From contig NZ_CM002285.1 of assembly GCF_000497445.1 (NCBI RefSeq), positions 3,798,841 to 3,813,623 of the forward strand: DNA of 14,783 nucleotides. The letters are read 5' to 3'. The number at the start of each line of letters is the position of its first letter. Within the stretch, counting starts at the first letter, position 1. This DNA comes from Streptomyces roseochromogenus subsp. oscitans DS 12.976 (lineage in GTDB: Bacteria; Actinomycetota; Actinomycetes; Streptomycetales; Streptomycetaceae). The notes beneath the pieces were generated by a model. That model saw only the letters and a program-made list of their open reading frames with translations, did no database searches and was not told where the DNA came from. Position numbers and translations under genes: made by a program. This document shows, piece by piece, positions 1-5,493 of the stretch.

Positions 1-444
1 CTGCCTCAGGGCGGCTGCTGCGGCGCCGACCGCCGGGGCACCGCTCCGGTACGGCTGCTGCGCTCGGCCGGGGTGCGCGTGGCGGCCGGCAGCGGCGCGC
101 TGCGCGACGCCTCCAACCCCGTCGGCCGCGGCGACCCCCTGGAGGCCGCCTACCTCCTCGCCTCCTCCCACGGCCTGCGCCCCGAGGACGCCTACGAGGC
201 CGTGAGCGGCTCCGCCCGCTCGGTGCTGGGTCTGCCGGAGGTACGCGTGGAGGCGGGCTTCCCCGCCGATCTCCTGGCCGTGCGCGGCGACCGCCTGCCT
301 GGCGCCCTGTCCCTGGCCTACAGCCGGATCGTGGTCCACCGGGGCCGGGTGGTGGCGCGTACGAGCGCGGTGCGGGAGTACTGCAACTCGGCGGTCTCGG
401 TGGAACTCGGGTTGCCCCGACAGGGGCGGGGCGAACTGTCGTGA
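1..444 (+). CDS. Amidohydrolase-superfamily protein (cytosine deaminase-like), 3' end only
   Basis: The reading frame is open from base 1 and ends at TGA 442-444, giving the last 147 residues of a longer protein whose start is left of the window. It can be aligned by eye with the C-terminal part of E. coli cytosine deaminase CodA: the RRGTAPVRLLRSAGVRVAAG stretch (residues 11-30 of the fragment) corresponds to CodA [20 protein letters not shown], and the later LAYSRIVVHRGRVVARTS matches the C-terminal beta-sandwich strand that follows the barrel in this superfamily. NPVGRGDPLEAAYLL is typical of actinobacterial relatives. Where CodA has the metal-binding Asp (GHDD), this protein has GSGA (Ser 91-93, Gly 94-96), so the usual catalytic metal site looks incomplete. 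The substrate cannot be named, and the protein may be non-catalytic or act differently. The N-terminal HxH metal motif is not visible here. The last codons lie inside the first unit of the tandem repeat that follows. Confidence 0.8.
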   Translation: MPQGGCCGADRRGTAPVRLLRSAGVRVAAGSGALRDASNPVGRGDPLEAAYLLASSHGLRPEDAYEAVSGSARSVLGLPEVRVEAGFPADLLAVRGDRLPGALSLAYSRIVVHRGRVVARTSAVREYCNSAVSVELGLPRQGRGELS

Positions 445-596
445 AGTGGCCAGGACTGTGGTGAGGGGGCCGGGGGTGTCATGGGGTGGCCGGGCTGTCG
501 TGAGGTGGCCGGGGCTGTCGTGAGGGAGCCGGGGCTGTCGTGAGGTGGTCCCCGGGGCGTGGTGAGGCGGCTCGGGCAGCCGTAAGGGCGCCCCGG
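436..596. repeat. Tandem array of eight imperfect ~20-bp units
   Basis: Eight consecutive units follow a consensus near CTGTCGTGAGGTGGCCGGGG: 436-455, 456-475, 476-494, 495-514, 515-534, 535-557, 558-576 and 577-596. Units 4 and 5 (495-534) are closest to consensus, and the outer ones decay. The first unit overlaps the end and stop codon (TGA in GTCGTGA) of the amidohydrolase gene, so the array seems to have grown from the 3' end of that gene. Unit lengths of 19-23 bp are not multiples of three, and no conserved reading frame crosses the array. The sequence is strongly purine-skewed on the plus strand. No function can be assigned; it may be a slippage-derived minisatellite or a protein-binding array. 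Confidence 0.8.
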
Positions 597-756
597 CGCG
601 CGGCTGCGTTCGTGCGCCTCACGCGCGACCCTGAGCGCACGCCTCGCGTGTGCCCGTGCACGCGGGCGCGTGCTGGCGCGGGTGAGCCCGGCGCGCTCCG
701 GCCATGCCGGTTAACTCGTGCGGCGGATGCGCCCCCTCCGGCGTACGGTCGGAATC
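597..756. other. Rest of the intergenic region before the Rossmann gene, with a palindrome at 658-673
   Basis: After the repeats, 160 bases precede the next gene with no convincing ORF. The segment contains a perfect inverted repeat GCACGCG-GG-CGCGTGC at 658-673. It also holds a slightly A/T-richer GGTTAAC at 710-716 and a TACGGT at 744-749 that could be a -10 element for an almost leaderless transcript of the gene at 757. No matching -35 box is evident, so the promoter call is weak. Confidence 0.35.
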
Positions 757-1413
757 ATGCGCATTGTCATTGCTGGTGGTCATGGTCAGATCGCGCTGCG
801 GCTGGAGCGTCTGCTCTCCGCGCGCGGGGACGAGGTCGCGGGGATCATCCGCAAGTCCGAGCAGGGCGACGATCTGCGGGCGGCCGGTGCCGAACCGGTC
901 CTGCTCGACCTGGAGTCCGCCTCGGTGGAGGAGGTCGCGGCGCACCTTCAGGGCGCCGACGCGGCGGTCTTCGCGGCCGGCGCGGGCCCGGGCAGCGGCG
1001 TGGGCCGCAAGGAGACGGTGGACAGGGGCGCGGCGGTGCTGTTCGCGGACGCGGCCGTGCGCGCGGGGGTGCGCCGTTTCGTGGTCGTGTCCTCGATGGG
1101 CGCCGATCCCGCACACCAGGGCAACGAGGTCTTCGACGCGTACCTGCGCGCCAAGGGCGAGGCGGACGCGTACGTCACCAGCCAGGAAGCCCTGGACTGG
1201 ACGATCCTGCGCCCCGGCTCGCTCATGGACGACGCGGGCACCGGCCTGGTCCGTCTGGAGGCACACACCGGGCGCGGTGCGATCCCGCGGGACGATGTGG
1301 CGGCCGTCCTCGCGGAGTTGGTGGACACCCCGGCGACGACCGGCTTGACGCTGGAGCTGATCAGCGGATCGACGCCGGTGTCGGTCGCGGTGAAGTCGGT
1401 GGCCGGGAACTGA
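757..1413 (+). CDS. NAD(P)H-binding Rossmann-fold protein (atypical SDR family)
   Basis: The 218-residue protein is a single-domain atypical short-chain dehydrogenase (NAD(P)H-binding, PF13460-like). The N-terminus MRIVIAGGHGQIALRL has the glycine-rich dinucleotide loop GGHGQIA (residues 7-13) after the first beta strand. Strand 4 is VFAAGAGPGSG (71-81), followed by RRFVVVSSMGAD (106-117), a YxxxK-type pair Y129/K133 in AYLRAK, and the W-T-I-L-R-P-G motif (148-154) common in this family. I chose ATG 757 because the Rossmann strand starts immediately there; the 13 extra residues possible from 718 are low-complexity. No strong ribosome site is seen, so a short-leader or leaderless start is possible. 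It is probably a cytoplasmic oxidoreductase or NADPH sensor with unknown substrate. It stands alone, converging with the small minus-strand gene at 1563. Confidence 0.85.
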   Translation: MRIVIAGGHGQIALRLERLLSARGDEVAGIIRKSEQGDDLRAAGAEPVLLDLESASVEEVAAHLQGADAAVFAAGAGPGSGVGRKETVDRGAAVLFADAAVRAGVRRFVVVSSMGADPAHQGNEVFDAYLRAKGEADAYVTSQEALDWTILRPGSLMDDAGTGLVRLEAHTGRGAIPRDDVAAVLAELVDTPATTGLTLELISGSTPVSVAVKSVAGN

Positions 1414-1424
1414 GAGCGGCCACA

Positions 1425-1457
1425 GGCCGTTGAACGGTCACCGGCCGTAGAACGGTC
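1425..1457. repeat. Two-copy 15-bp direct repeat after the Rossmann gene
   Basis: GGCCGTTGAACGGTC (1425-1439) and GGCCGTAGAACGGTC (1443-1457) differ at one base and have an 18-bp period. Each contains a short inverted repeat, CCGTTGAACGG or CCGTAGAACGG, so each copy can form a small hairpin. Lying 12 bases after a stop codon, the pair may help end transcription of the plus-strand gene. There is no T-run, and the rest of 1458-1562 shows nothing recognisable. Confidence 0.45.
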
Positions 1458-1562
1458 GGAGCCGCCACCAAGCCCTCCAGCACCGCCCGCTGCCACCCTG
1501 TCAGATCCCGCAAGTCCTGCGTCGTCCCGCACCTCTCCGATCTGCTGCCGCACCCCCGCGGC

Positions 1563-1775
1563 TCAGAACAGAGGCAGCTGCCCGGGAAACTCCGGTGCGG
1601 CGTACCCGTCCAACGCCGGCTGGGCGGCCCCGAGTTGCGCCTGCCGTCGTGACCCGGCGCAGGAGACGAGCTCGCCGTTCTCCCGCGCCCCGGGCGGGTC
1701 GTGCCGCGCGAAGCGGCCCGCGACGACGGCGATGTCACGGCGGCACACGGGACAGGTTCTGCGTCGGGAGGACAT
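1563..1775 (-). CDS. Small CxxC (zinc-ribbon-like) hypothetical protein, 70 aa
   Basis: From ATG at 1775 the frame gives 70 residues starting MSSRRRTCPVCRRDIAVVAG and ending with the hydrophobic tail FPGQLPLF. A CPVC knuckle (C8, C11) is followed by H25 and C39, a spacing that could complete a zinc site. The central RFARHDPPGARENGELVSC looks like a compact ribbon. From memory, small proteins of this kind are conserved among Streptomyces without a known function; this could not be checked here. A good ribosome site is not seen before this ATG, and the same frame is open upstream into the gene at 1817-2042. Synthesis as a C-terminal extension of that gene is formally possible, but a frameshift there explains the open frame better. 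Confidence 0.65.
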   Translation of the reverse strand: MSSRRRTCPVCRRDIAVVAGRFARHDPPGARENGELVSCAGSRRQAQLGAAQPALDGYAAPEFPGQLPLF

Positions 1776-1816
1776 GCCGCCAGTGTGCCCGCACCGAGGC
1801 GGCGGCCACACCGCCG

Positions 1817-2042
1817 TCAGGTGCGGGTCTCGGCTTCCCAGCGATCGGGGCCCCACCCCGCGCCAGTCGATCAGCGGCGAGTCGGCCACCTGCTCCGACT
1901 CCCTCCCCATGCCCGCCCGGCGCAGGAACCCCACCAGGTCCCGCACGCTGTGCGCCAGACCGAGGACATCGTCGTCCGCCGGGACCCGGCGGCCGCCGGT
2001 CGGGGACGGCAGCTGCACGATGACGGGTCGCTTCCCGGCCAT
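1817..2042 (-). pseudogene. Small conserved hypothetical gene with an apparent +1 frameshift near its 3' end
   Basis: The frame from ATG 2042 reads MAGKRPVIVQLPSPTGGRRV, then ADDDVLGLAHSVRDLVGFLRRAG and IDWRGVGP. From memory this matches a family of ~70-75-aa Streptomyces proteins with a PSPTGGRRV motif, a FLRRAG helix and a terminal WRGGGPxxW. As written, the frame runs past WRGVGP into unlike residues and continues without a stop into the 70-aa CxxC protein. Dropping one base of the GGGGCCCC run at 1847-1854 gives GPDRWEAETRT and a TGA at 1819-1817, restoring the expected end and a 74-residue protein. The indel may be a sequencing error or a real mutation near the end of the gene that might still leave function. 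The start is uncertain: GGAG lies only two bases before ATG 2042, and an in-frame ATG exists at 2090. Function is unknown. Confidence 0.6.
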
Positions 2043-2098
2043 GGCTCCAGCATCGTCCCGACCACCCGGGCCCGCACCCGGACCGGTCATTCCAGAAT

Positions 2099-2117
2099 CC
2101 CCGGCACAGCGCCGGGG
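2099..2117. repeat. 7-bp inverted repeat with 5-nt loop upstream of the small minus-strand gene
   Basis: CCCCGGC (2099-2105) and GCCGGGG (2111-2117) form a perfect stem around ACAGC. It lies in the 261-bp region between two divergent genes (2043-2303), 57 bases before the minus-strand ATG at 2042. It might be a leader hairpin or an operator; nothing else supports a role. Confidence 0.3.
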
Positions 2118-2235
2118 GGCGCAACGGACATGCGGGAACGCCCCTTCGGCACAAGCCGCTCCGGTCCGCGCCGGTCGGGCCTCGGAGAATCCGGACGACA
2201 CCTCCCCTCGCCGAGACGCAGGTCACATTCACTGC

Positions 2236-2262
2236 TGTCACAACGCGCGGGGCTGTTCGGTC
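2236..2262 (+). promoter_or_regulatory. Candidate ECF41-type promoter for the AhpD-like gene
   Basis: TGTCACA at 2236-2242 is followed, after 15 bases, by CGGTC at 2258-2262. The published ECF41 sigma-factor promoter has an invariant TGTCACA -35 box and a CGTC -10 box about 16 bases apart. ECF41 targets are typically carboxymuconolactone decarboxylases, oxidoreductases or epimerases. Both the box and the type of downstream gene fit. The -10 has an extra G compared with CGTC. Transcription would start near 2269-2272, giving a leader of about 35 bases before GTG 2304. No ECF sigma gene is in the window, so the regulator would be encoded elsewhere. Confidence 0.5.
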
Positions 2263-2303
2263 TAAGAGGCGTAGCCATCGGACAACGAACGCAGGAGCAC
2301 ACC

Positions 2304-2786
2304 GTGGAAGCTCGCTTGAACCTCATGGCCAGCCCGGTCGCCGTCAAGGCCTTCAAGCACATCATCGCTGCGGGCAACGCGCTCTCGGAATCCACCGTGC
2401 CGGCCTCGACACGCGAACTGATGATGCTCCGCGCCAGCCAGATCAACGGCTGCGCCGGATGCATCGACATGCACACCAAGGAGGCCGCCGCGGCCGGGGA
2501 GACCGCGGTGCGCCTCCACCTGGTCGCCGCCTGGAGGGAGGCCAAGGTCTTCACCGACGCCGAGCGCGCCGCACTGGAACTGACGGAGCAGGGCACCCGC
2601 ATCGCGGACGCGGCCGGCGGCGTCCCGGACGAGGTCTGGGCCAACGCCGCCAAGTACTACGACGAGGATCAGCTCGCCGACCTGGTGACGCAGATCGCCG
2701 TCATCAACGCCTTCAACCGCGGAAACGTCATCACCCAGCAGCCCGCCGGTGACTACGAGGCCGGCATGGCCGCCAAGTTCCACTGA
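2304..2786 (+). CDS. Carboxymuconolactone decarboxylase / AhpD-like alkylhydroperoxidase family protein
   Basis: The 160-residue protein belongs to the CMD family (PF02627), all-helical proteins that include AhpD peroxidase partners. The signature is RASQINGCAGCIDMHTKEA at residues 43-61, with the CxxC pair C50/C53 and His57, the layout of redox-active AhpD-like members. Helices around 9-28, 35-50, 86-100 and 121-145 fit the fold, and length is normal for single-domain members. GTG 2304 is preferred because GCAGGAG (2291-2297) sits seven bases upstream and the family's usual N-terminus starts here; the frame is open far upstream but with no family similarity. It is likely a cytoplasmic thiol-dependent peroxidase or related oxidoreductase, probably of the ECF41-controlled type given the TGTCACA box upstream. 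It is a monocistronic gene ending at a strong hairpin. Confidence 0.88.
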   Translation: MEARLNLMASPVAVKAFKHIIAAGNALSESTVPASTRELMMLRASQINGCAGCIDMHTKEAAAAGETAVRLHLVAAWREAKVFTDAERAALELTEQGTRIADAAGGVPDEVWANAAKYYDEDQLADLVTQIAVINAFNRGNVITQQPAGDYEAGMAAKFH

Positions 2787-2799
2787 CGGTCCGCAACGC

Positions 2800-2841
2800 C
2801 GAGAGCCCCGTGATCTGCTCTCACAGATCACGGGGCTCTCG
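2800..2841. terminator. Bidirectional terminator hairpin, 18-bp perfect stem
   Basis: Bases 2800-2817 and 2824-2841 are exact reverse complements, forming an 18-bp stem with a 6-nt loop (CTCTCA). The stem begins 13 bases after the stop of the AhpD-like gene (+) and 9 bases beyond the 3' end of the convergent tRNA-Tyr gene (-). It is well placed to stop transcription from both sides. There is no clear T-tract, as is common for high-GC actinomycete terminators. Confidence 0.85.
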
Positions 2842-2849
2842 TTCCCGTG

Positions 2850-2931
2850 TGGCGGCGCCAGGATTCGAACCTGGGAAGGCTGAGCCGGCAGATTTACAGT
2901 CTGCTCCCTTTGGCCGCTCGGGCACACCGCC
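2850..2931 (-). tRNA. tRNA-Tyr (anticodon GTA)
   Basis: Read on the minus strand from 2931 to 2850, this is an 82-nt class II tRNA. The acceptor stem GGCGGTG pairs with CGCCGCC (one T-G wobble), and the discriminator base is A at 2850. The anticodon arm is GCAGA-CTGTAAA-TCTGC with anticodon GTA for tyrosine. A long variable arm, as expected for bacterial tRNA-Tyr, precedes the T arm with GGTTCGAATCC. The 3' CCA is not encoded (the next bases are CAC), so it must be added enzymatically. A promoter should lie in the A/T-containing stretch around 2981-3000, for example TATTGT read on the minus strand at 2992-2987, but no good -35 box accompanies it. Confidence 0.95.
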
Positions 2932-3053
2932 GGGTCGGCCACCAGATCGAACCGCTCCGCGGCGGTGCTCCCTGGCGACGTCGTAAACAATACCCGATAC
3001 ACGGGGGTGCTTCGCCACCCGGTTGATCTCCACCCCTTGGCTCGTGAGGTGAC

Positions 3054-3091
3054 TAGGCTGGTGCGGATGCGGCCCGGCGTCAGGCCGGGCC
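3054..3091 (+). promoter_or_regulatory. Candidate -10 box and leader hairpin upstream of yajQ
   Basis: TAGGCT at 3054-3059 resembles a vegetative -10 element; no good -35 is seen 17-18 bases upstream. Just after the expected start, GGCCCGGC (3071-3078) and GCCGGGCC (3084-3091) form a perfect 8-bp GC stem with loop GTCAG. If transcription starts near 3066, the hairpin would sit at the 5' end of a ~90-nt leader and could stabilise the mRNA or attenuate it. Other bases of 2932-3155 show nothing recognisable. Confidence 0.35.
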
Positions 3092-3155
3092 CGGCGGCCG
3101 CCGCGCGCACGCCGGCACGCACCCGATTCGCACCCGATACAAGGAGCCACAGGAC

Positions 3156-3644
3156 ATGGCCGACTCCAGTTTCGACATCGTCTCGAAGGTCGAGCGGCAG
3201 GAGGTCGACAACGCCCTCAACCAGGCCGCCAAGGAGATCTCGCAGCGCTACGACTTCAAGGGCGTCGGCGCCTCGATCTCGTGGTCCGGTGACAAGATCC
3301 TCATGGAGGCGAACTCCGAGGACCGGGTGAAGGCTGTCCTCGACGTCTTCCAGTCCAAGCTGATCAAGCGCGGTATCTCGCTGAAGGCCCTGGACGCGGG
3401 CGAGCCGCAGTTGTCCGGCAAGGAGTACAAGATCTTCGCGTCGATCGAGGAGGGCATCTCCCAGGAGAACGCGAAGAAGGTCGCGAAGATCATCCGCGAC
3501 GAGGGCCCGAAGGGCGTGAAGGCCCAGGTCCAGGGCGACGAGCTGCGCGTCTCCTCCAAGAGCCGGGACGATCTGCAGGCCGTGATCGCGCTGCTGAAGG
3601 GCAAGGACTTCGACTTCGCGCTGCAGTTCGTGAACTACCGGTAA
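3156..3644 (+). CDS. yajQ: YajQ family nucleotide-binding protein (UPF0234)
   Basis: The 162-residue protein matches YajQ over its whole length (family about 160-165 aa): N-terminal [20 protein letters not shown], then [14 protein letters not shown] (30-43), [20 protein letters not shown] (45-64), the SKLIKRG segment, a central GKEYKIF (88-94), [20 protein letters not shown] (113-132) and the closing [28 protein letters not shown]. The fold is two ferredoxin-like halves. Relatives bind nucleotides or RNA, and a Xanthomonas member has been reported as a cyclic-di-GMP effector; whether that holds here is unknown. It should be cytoplasmic. ATG 3156 has AAGGAG (3139-3144) a suitable distance upstream. 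It is monocistronic and followed by a terminator-like hairpin. Confidence 0.95.
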   Translation: MADSSFDIVSKVERQEVDNALNQAAKEISQRYDFKGVGASISWSGDKILMEANSEDRVKAVLDVFQSKLIKRGISLKALDAGEPQLSGKEYKIFASIEEGISQENAKKVAKIIRDEGPKGVKAQVQGDELRVSSKSRDDLQAVIALLKGKDFDFALQFVNYR

Positions 3645-3679
3645 GAGACCGGGAGGACATCGCCAAGAGGCACGAGGCA

Positions 3680-3715
3680 GGGAGGGTGGAACCCCCGAGC
3701 GGTGCCCACCCTTCC
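3680..3715. terminator. Hairpin between convergent yajQ and the small membrane-protein gene
   Basis: GGGAGGGTGG (3680-3689) pairs with CCACCCTTCC (3706-3715) over 10 bp including one G-T wobble, around a 16-nt loop. It lies in the 117-bp gap between yajQ (+) and the convergent gene ending at 3762 (-), a position suited to a two-way terminator. No T-run is present. Confidence 0.5.
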
Positions 3716-3761
3716 GTGCTGTCGGCTCCGTGCTGCTGACTACGTGCCGTCGACGCCGCGC

Positions 3762-4028
3762 TCAGTCGCGTGAGTTGCCGAACAGGATGCGGTAGATGAT
3801 CAGCAGCACCAGGGAGCCGCCGATGGCCGCGGCCCAGGTGGCGCCGTCGTAGAAGCTCTTGGTGATCGGATGGTGCAGCCAACGCGCCGAGATCCAGCCG
3901 CCGATGAACGCGCCCGCGATGCCGATGAGGGTCGTGCCGATGAAGCCGCCGGGGTCACGGCCCGGCAGGAGGAGCTTGGCGATGGCTCCGGCCAGCAGTC
4001 CCAGGATGATCCAAGCGATGATGCTCAT
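3762..4028 (-). CDS. GlsB/YeaQ/YmgE family small membrane protein (transglycosylase-associated)
   Basis: The 88-residue protein has the layout of the GlsB/YeaQ/YmgE family (PF04226): an N-terminal membrane helix IIAWIILGLLAGAIAKLLL (3-21), the PGRDPGGFIGTTLIGIAGAFIGGWI glycine-rich second helix (22-46), and a third hydrophobic segment AAAIGGSLVLLIIYRIL (67-83). Length is standard. Members are small integral membrane proteins, often stress-induced, with no proven enzymatic role; the name transglycosylase-associated is historical. ATG 4028 has GAAGGGCAGG about ten bases upstream. The gene is divergent from the amino-acid permease gene and convergent with yajQ, so it is transcribed alone. Confidence 0.9.
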   Translation of the reverse strand: MSIIAWIILGLLAGAIAKLLLPGRDPGGFIGTTLIGIAGAFIGGWISARWLHHPITKSFYDGATWAAAIGGSLVLLIIYRILFGNSRD

Positions 4029-4099
4029 GCCGTGAACCTGCCCTTCCGCGCTGTGTCCGCACTGTCCGGCCGTTGAAAATCCGGTGAGGACCCGCTGTC

Positions 4100-4111
4100 C
4101 ACGCGCGCGTG
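4100..4111. repeat. 12-bp perfect palindrome in the divergent promoter region
   Basis: CACGCGCGCGTG reads the same on both strands. It sits in the 154-bp region (4029-4182) between the small membrane-protein gene (-) and the permease gene (+), so it could be an operator for either. Alternating CG runs are common in this genome, so chance is a real alternative. A TAGGGT at 4170-4175, 7 bases before ATG 4183, might be a -10 for a nearly leaderless permease mRNA. Confidence 0.3.
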
Positions 4112-4182
4112 TTCATGCCGTGTCGATGAAGAGGACGCCCCGGGTCCACCACACGGTTGCCGCGCTCAGTAGGGTGCGGCGC

Positions 4183-5433
4183 ATGACGCCTTCCGGTACC
4201 GAACTGCGCCGCACCCTGGGCGTGCGGGACGCCGTGGTCGTCGGTCTCGGATCGATGGTCGGAGCCGGTGTGTTCTCGGCCCTGGGGCCCGCCGCCCGCG
4301 CGGCCGGAACGGGGCTGCTGCCCGGACTGGCGCTCGCGGCCGTGGTGGCCTACTGCAACGCCATGTCCTCGGCCCGTCTCGCGGCCCGCTATCCGGCTTC
4401 CGGCGGGACGTACGTGTACGGACGGGAACGGCTGGGCCCCTTCTGGGGGTATCTCGCGGGCTGGGCGTTCGTGGTCGGCAAGACGGCGTCCTGTGCGGCC
4501 ATGGCGCTCACCGTGGGCGCGTACGTCTGGCCGGGGCAAGCGCACGCGGTGGCGGTCGCGGCCGTGGTGGCCCTGACCGCCGTGAATTACGGCGGTGTCC
4601 AGAAGTCGGCGTGGCTGACGCGCGTGATCGTCGCGGTGGTGCTGGCCGTGCTCGCGGCCGTGGTGGTCGTGTGCCTGGCCTCCGGGCCGGCCGCGGCCGG
4701 GCGGCTGGACATCGGGCTGTCGTCAGGCGCGGGCGGCGTGCTCCAGGCGGCGGGGCTGCTGTTCTTCGCGTTCGCCGGGTACGCGCGGATCGCGACGCTC
4801 GGTGAAGAGGTACGGGATCCGGCGCGCACGATTCCGCGTGCGATCCCGCTGGCGCTGGGGATCGCGCTTGTGGTGTACGCGTGCGTGGCCGTCGCCGTGC
4901 TGGGTGTCCTCGGCGCGGACCGGCTCGGGCACGCGGGGGCTCCGCTGGCCGACGCGGTACGGGCGGCCGCCGTACCGGGGCTCGTGCCCGTGGTACGGGC
5001 CGGGGCGGCGGTGGCGGCCCTCGGCTCGCTGCTCGCGCTGACCCTCGGCGTGTCCCGTACGACGTTCGCCATGGCGCGGGACGGGCATCTGCCGGGGGCG
5101 CTGGCCGCCGTGCACCGCCGCTTCCAGGTGCCGCACCGGGCCGAGCTGGCCGTGGGCGTGGTGGTCGCCGTACTGGCCGCGACGGTGGACGTACGCGGCG
5201 CGATCGGCTTCTCCTCCTTCGGCGTGCTCGCCTACTACGCCGTCGCCAACGCCTCCGCCTGGACCCTCAGTCCGGCCCCGGCAGCCCGCGTGGTCCCCGT
5301 GATGGGCCTGCTGGGCTGCGCCACTCTGGCATTCGCGTTGCCCGCCGTCTCGGTGGCCGTAGGGGCGGGCGTCCTCGCGGTGGGTGTGGCGGCCTACGGC
5401 GTACGACGATGGGCACGGCGGCACGGCGAGTGA
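4183..5433 (+). CDS. APC superfamily amino acid permease
   Basis: The 416-residue protein is an integral membrane transporter of the amino acid-polyamine-organocation superfamily. TM1 carries the family motif GLGSMVGAGVFSALGPAARAAG (21-42), the unwound helix that contacts the substrate carboxyl and amino groups. TM2-TM3 show NAMSSARLAARYPASGGTYVYG (59-80), matching the conserved loop of cationic/neutral amino-acid permeases, and a later GYARIATLGEEVRDPARTIPRAI is the typical TM6-TM7 loop. About 12 hydrophobic segments are visible. Substrate specificity cannot be read from the sequence. I chose ATG 4183 because the conserved start of the family lies right after it; ATG 4126 and GTG 4084 would add a basic, non-conserved extension. 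It is monocistronic, converging on the yccF-like gene with a 60-bp gap (5434-5493) that holds only weak GC-rich dyads. Confidence 0.88.
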   Translation: MTPSGTELRRTLGVRDAVVVGLGSMVGAGVFSALGPAARAAGTGLLPGLALAAVVAYCNAMSSARLAARYPASGGTYVYGRERLGPFWGYLAGWAFVVGKTASCAAMALTVGAYVWPGQAHAVAVAAVVALTAVNYGGVQKSAWLTRVIVAVVLAVLAAVVVVCLASGPAAAGRLDIGLSSGAGGVLQAAGLLFFAFAGYARIATLGEEVRDPARTIPRAIPLALGIALVVYACVAVAVLGVLGADRLGHAGAPLADAVRAAAVPGLVPVVRAGAAVAALGSLLALTLGVSRTTFAMARDGHLPGALAAVHRRFQVPHRAELAVGVVVAVLAATVDVRGAIGFSSFGVLAYYAVANASAWTLSPAPAARVVPVMGLLGCATLAFALPAVSVAVGAGVLAVGVAAYGVRRWARRHGE

Positions 5434-5493
5434 CGCGCCGTCAGCGCGCCCGCGGCCACACGCGCGTGCCCTGTCGTCCGTAGGCGGGTGTGC

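Noticed and set aside
436..596. The tandem repeats as a CRISPR array
   Set aside because: Units are contiguous with no spacers and are too variable and short; no cas gene is present.
540..1433. 297-codon plus-strand ORF overlapping the Rossmann gene
   Set aside because: Arg/Gly-rich shadow frame with no motif; the frame at 757-1413 has the Rossmann signature.
1701..2303. Long N-terminal extension of the AhpD-like protein (frame open from 1701)
   Set aside because: It overlaps the opposite-strand small genes and is Arg/Pro-rich with no similarity, while GTG 2304 has a good ribosome site and matches the family start.
2850..2931. tRNA-Tyr as an integration site for a mobile element
   Set aside because: No integrase, no duplicated tRNA 3' end and no foreign-looking genes nearby; both flanks are ordinary chromosomal genes.
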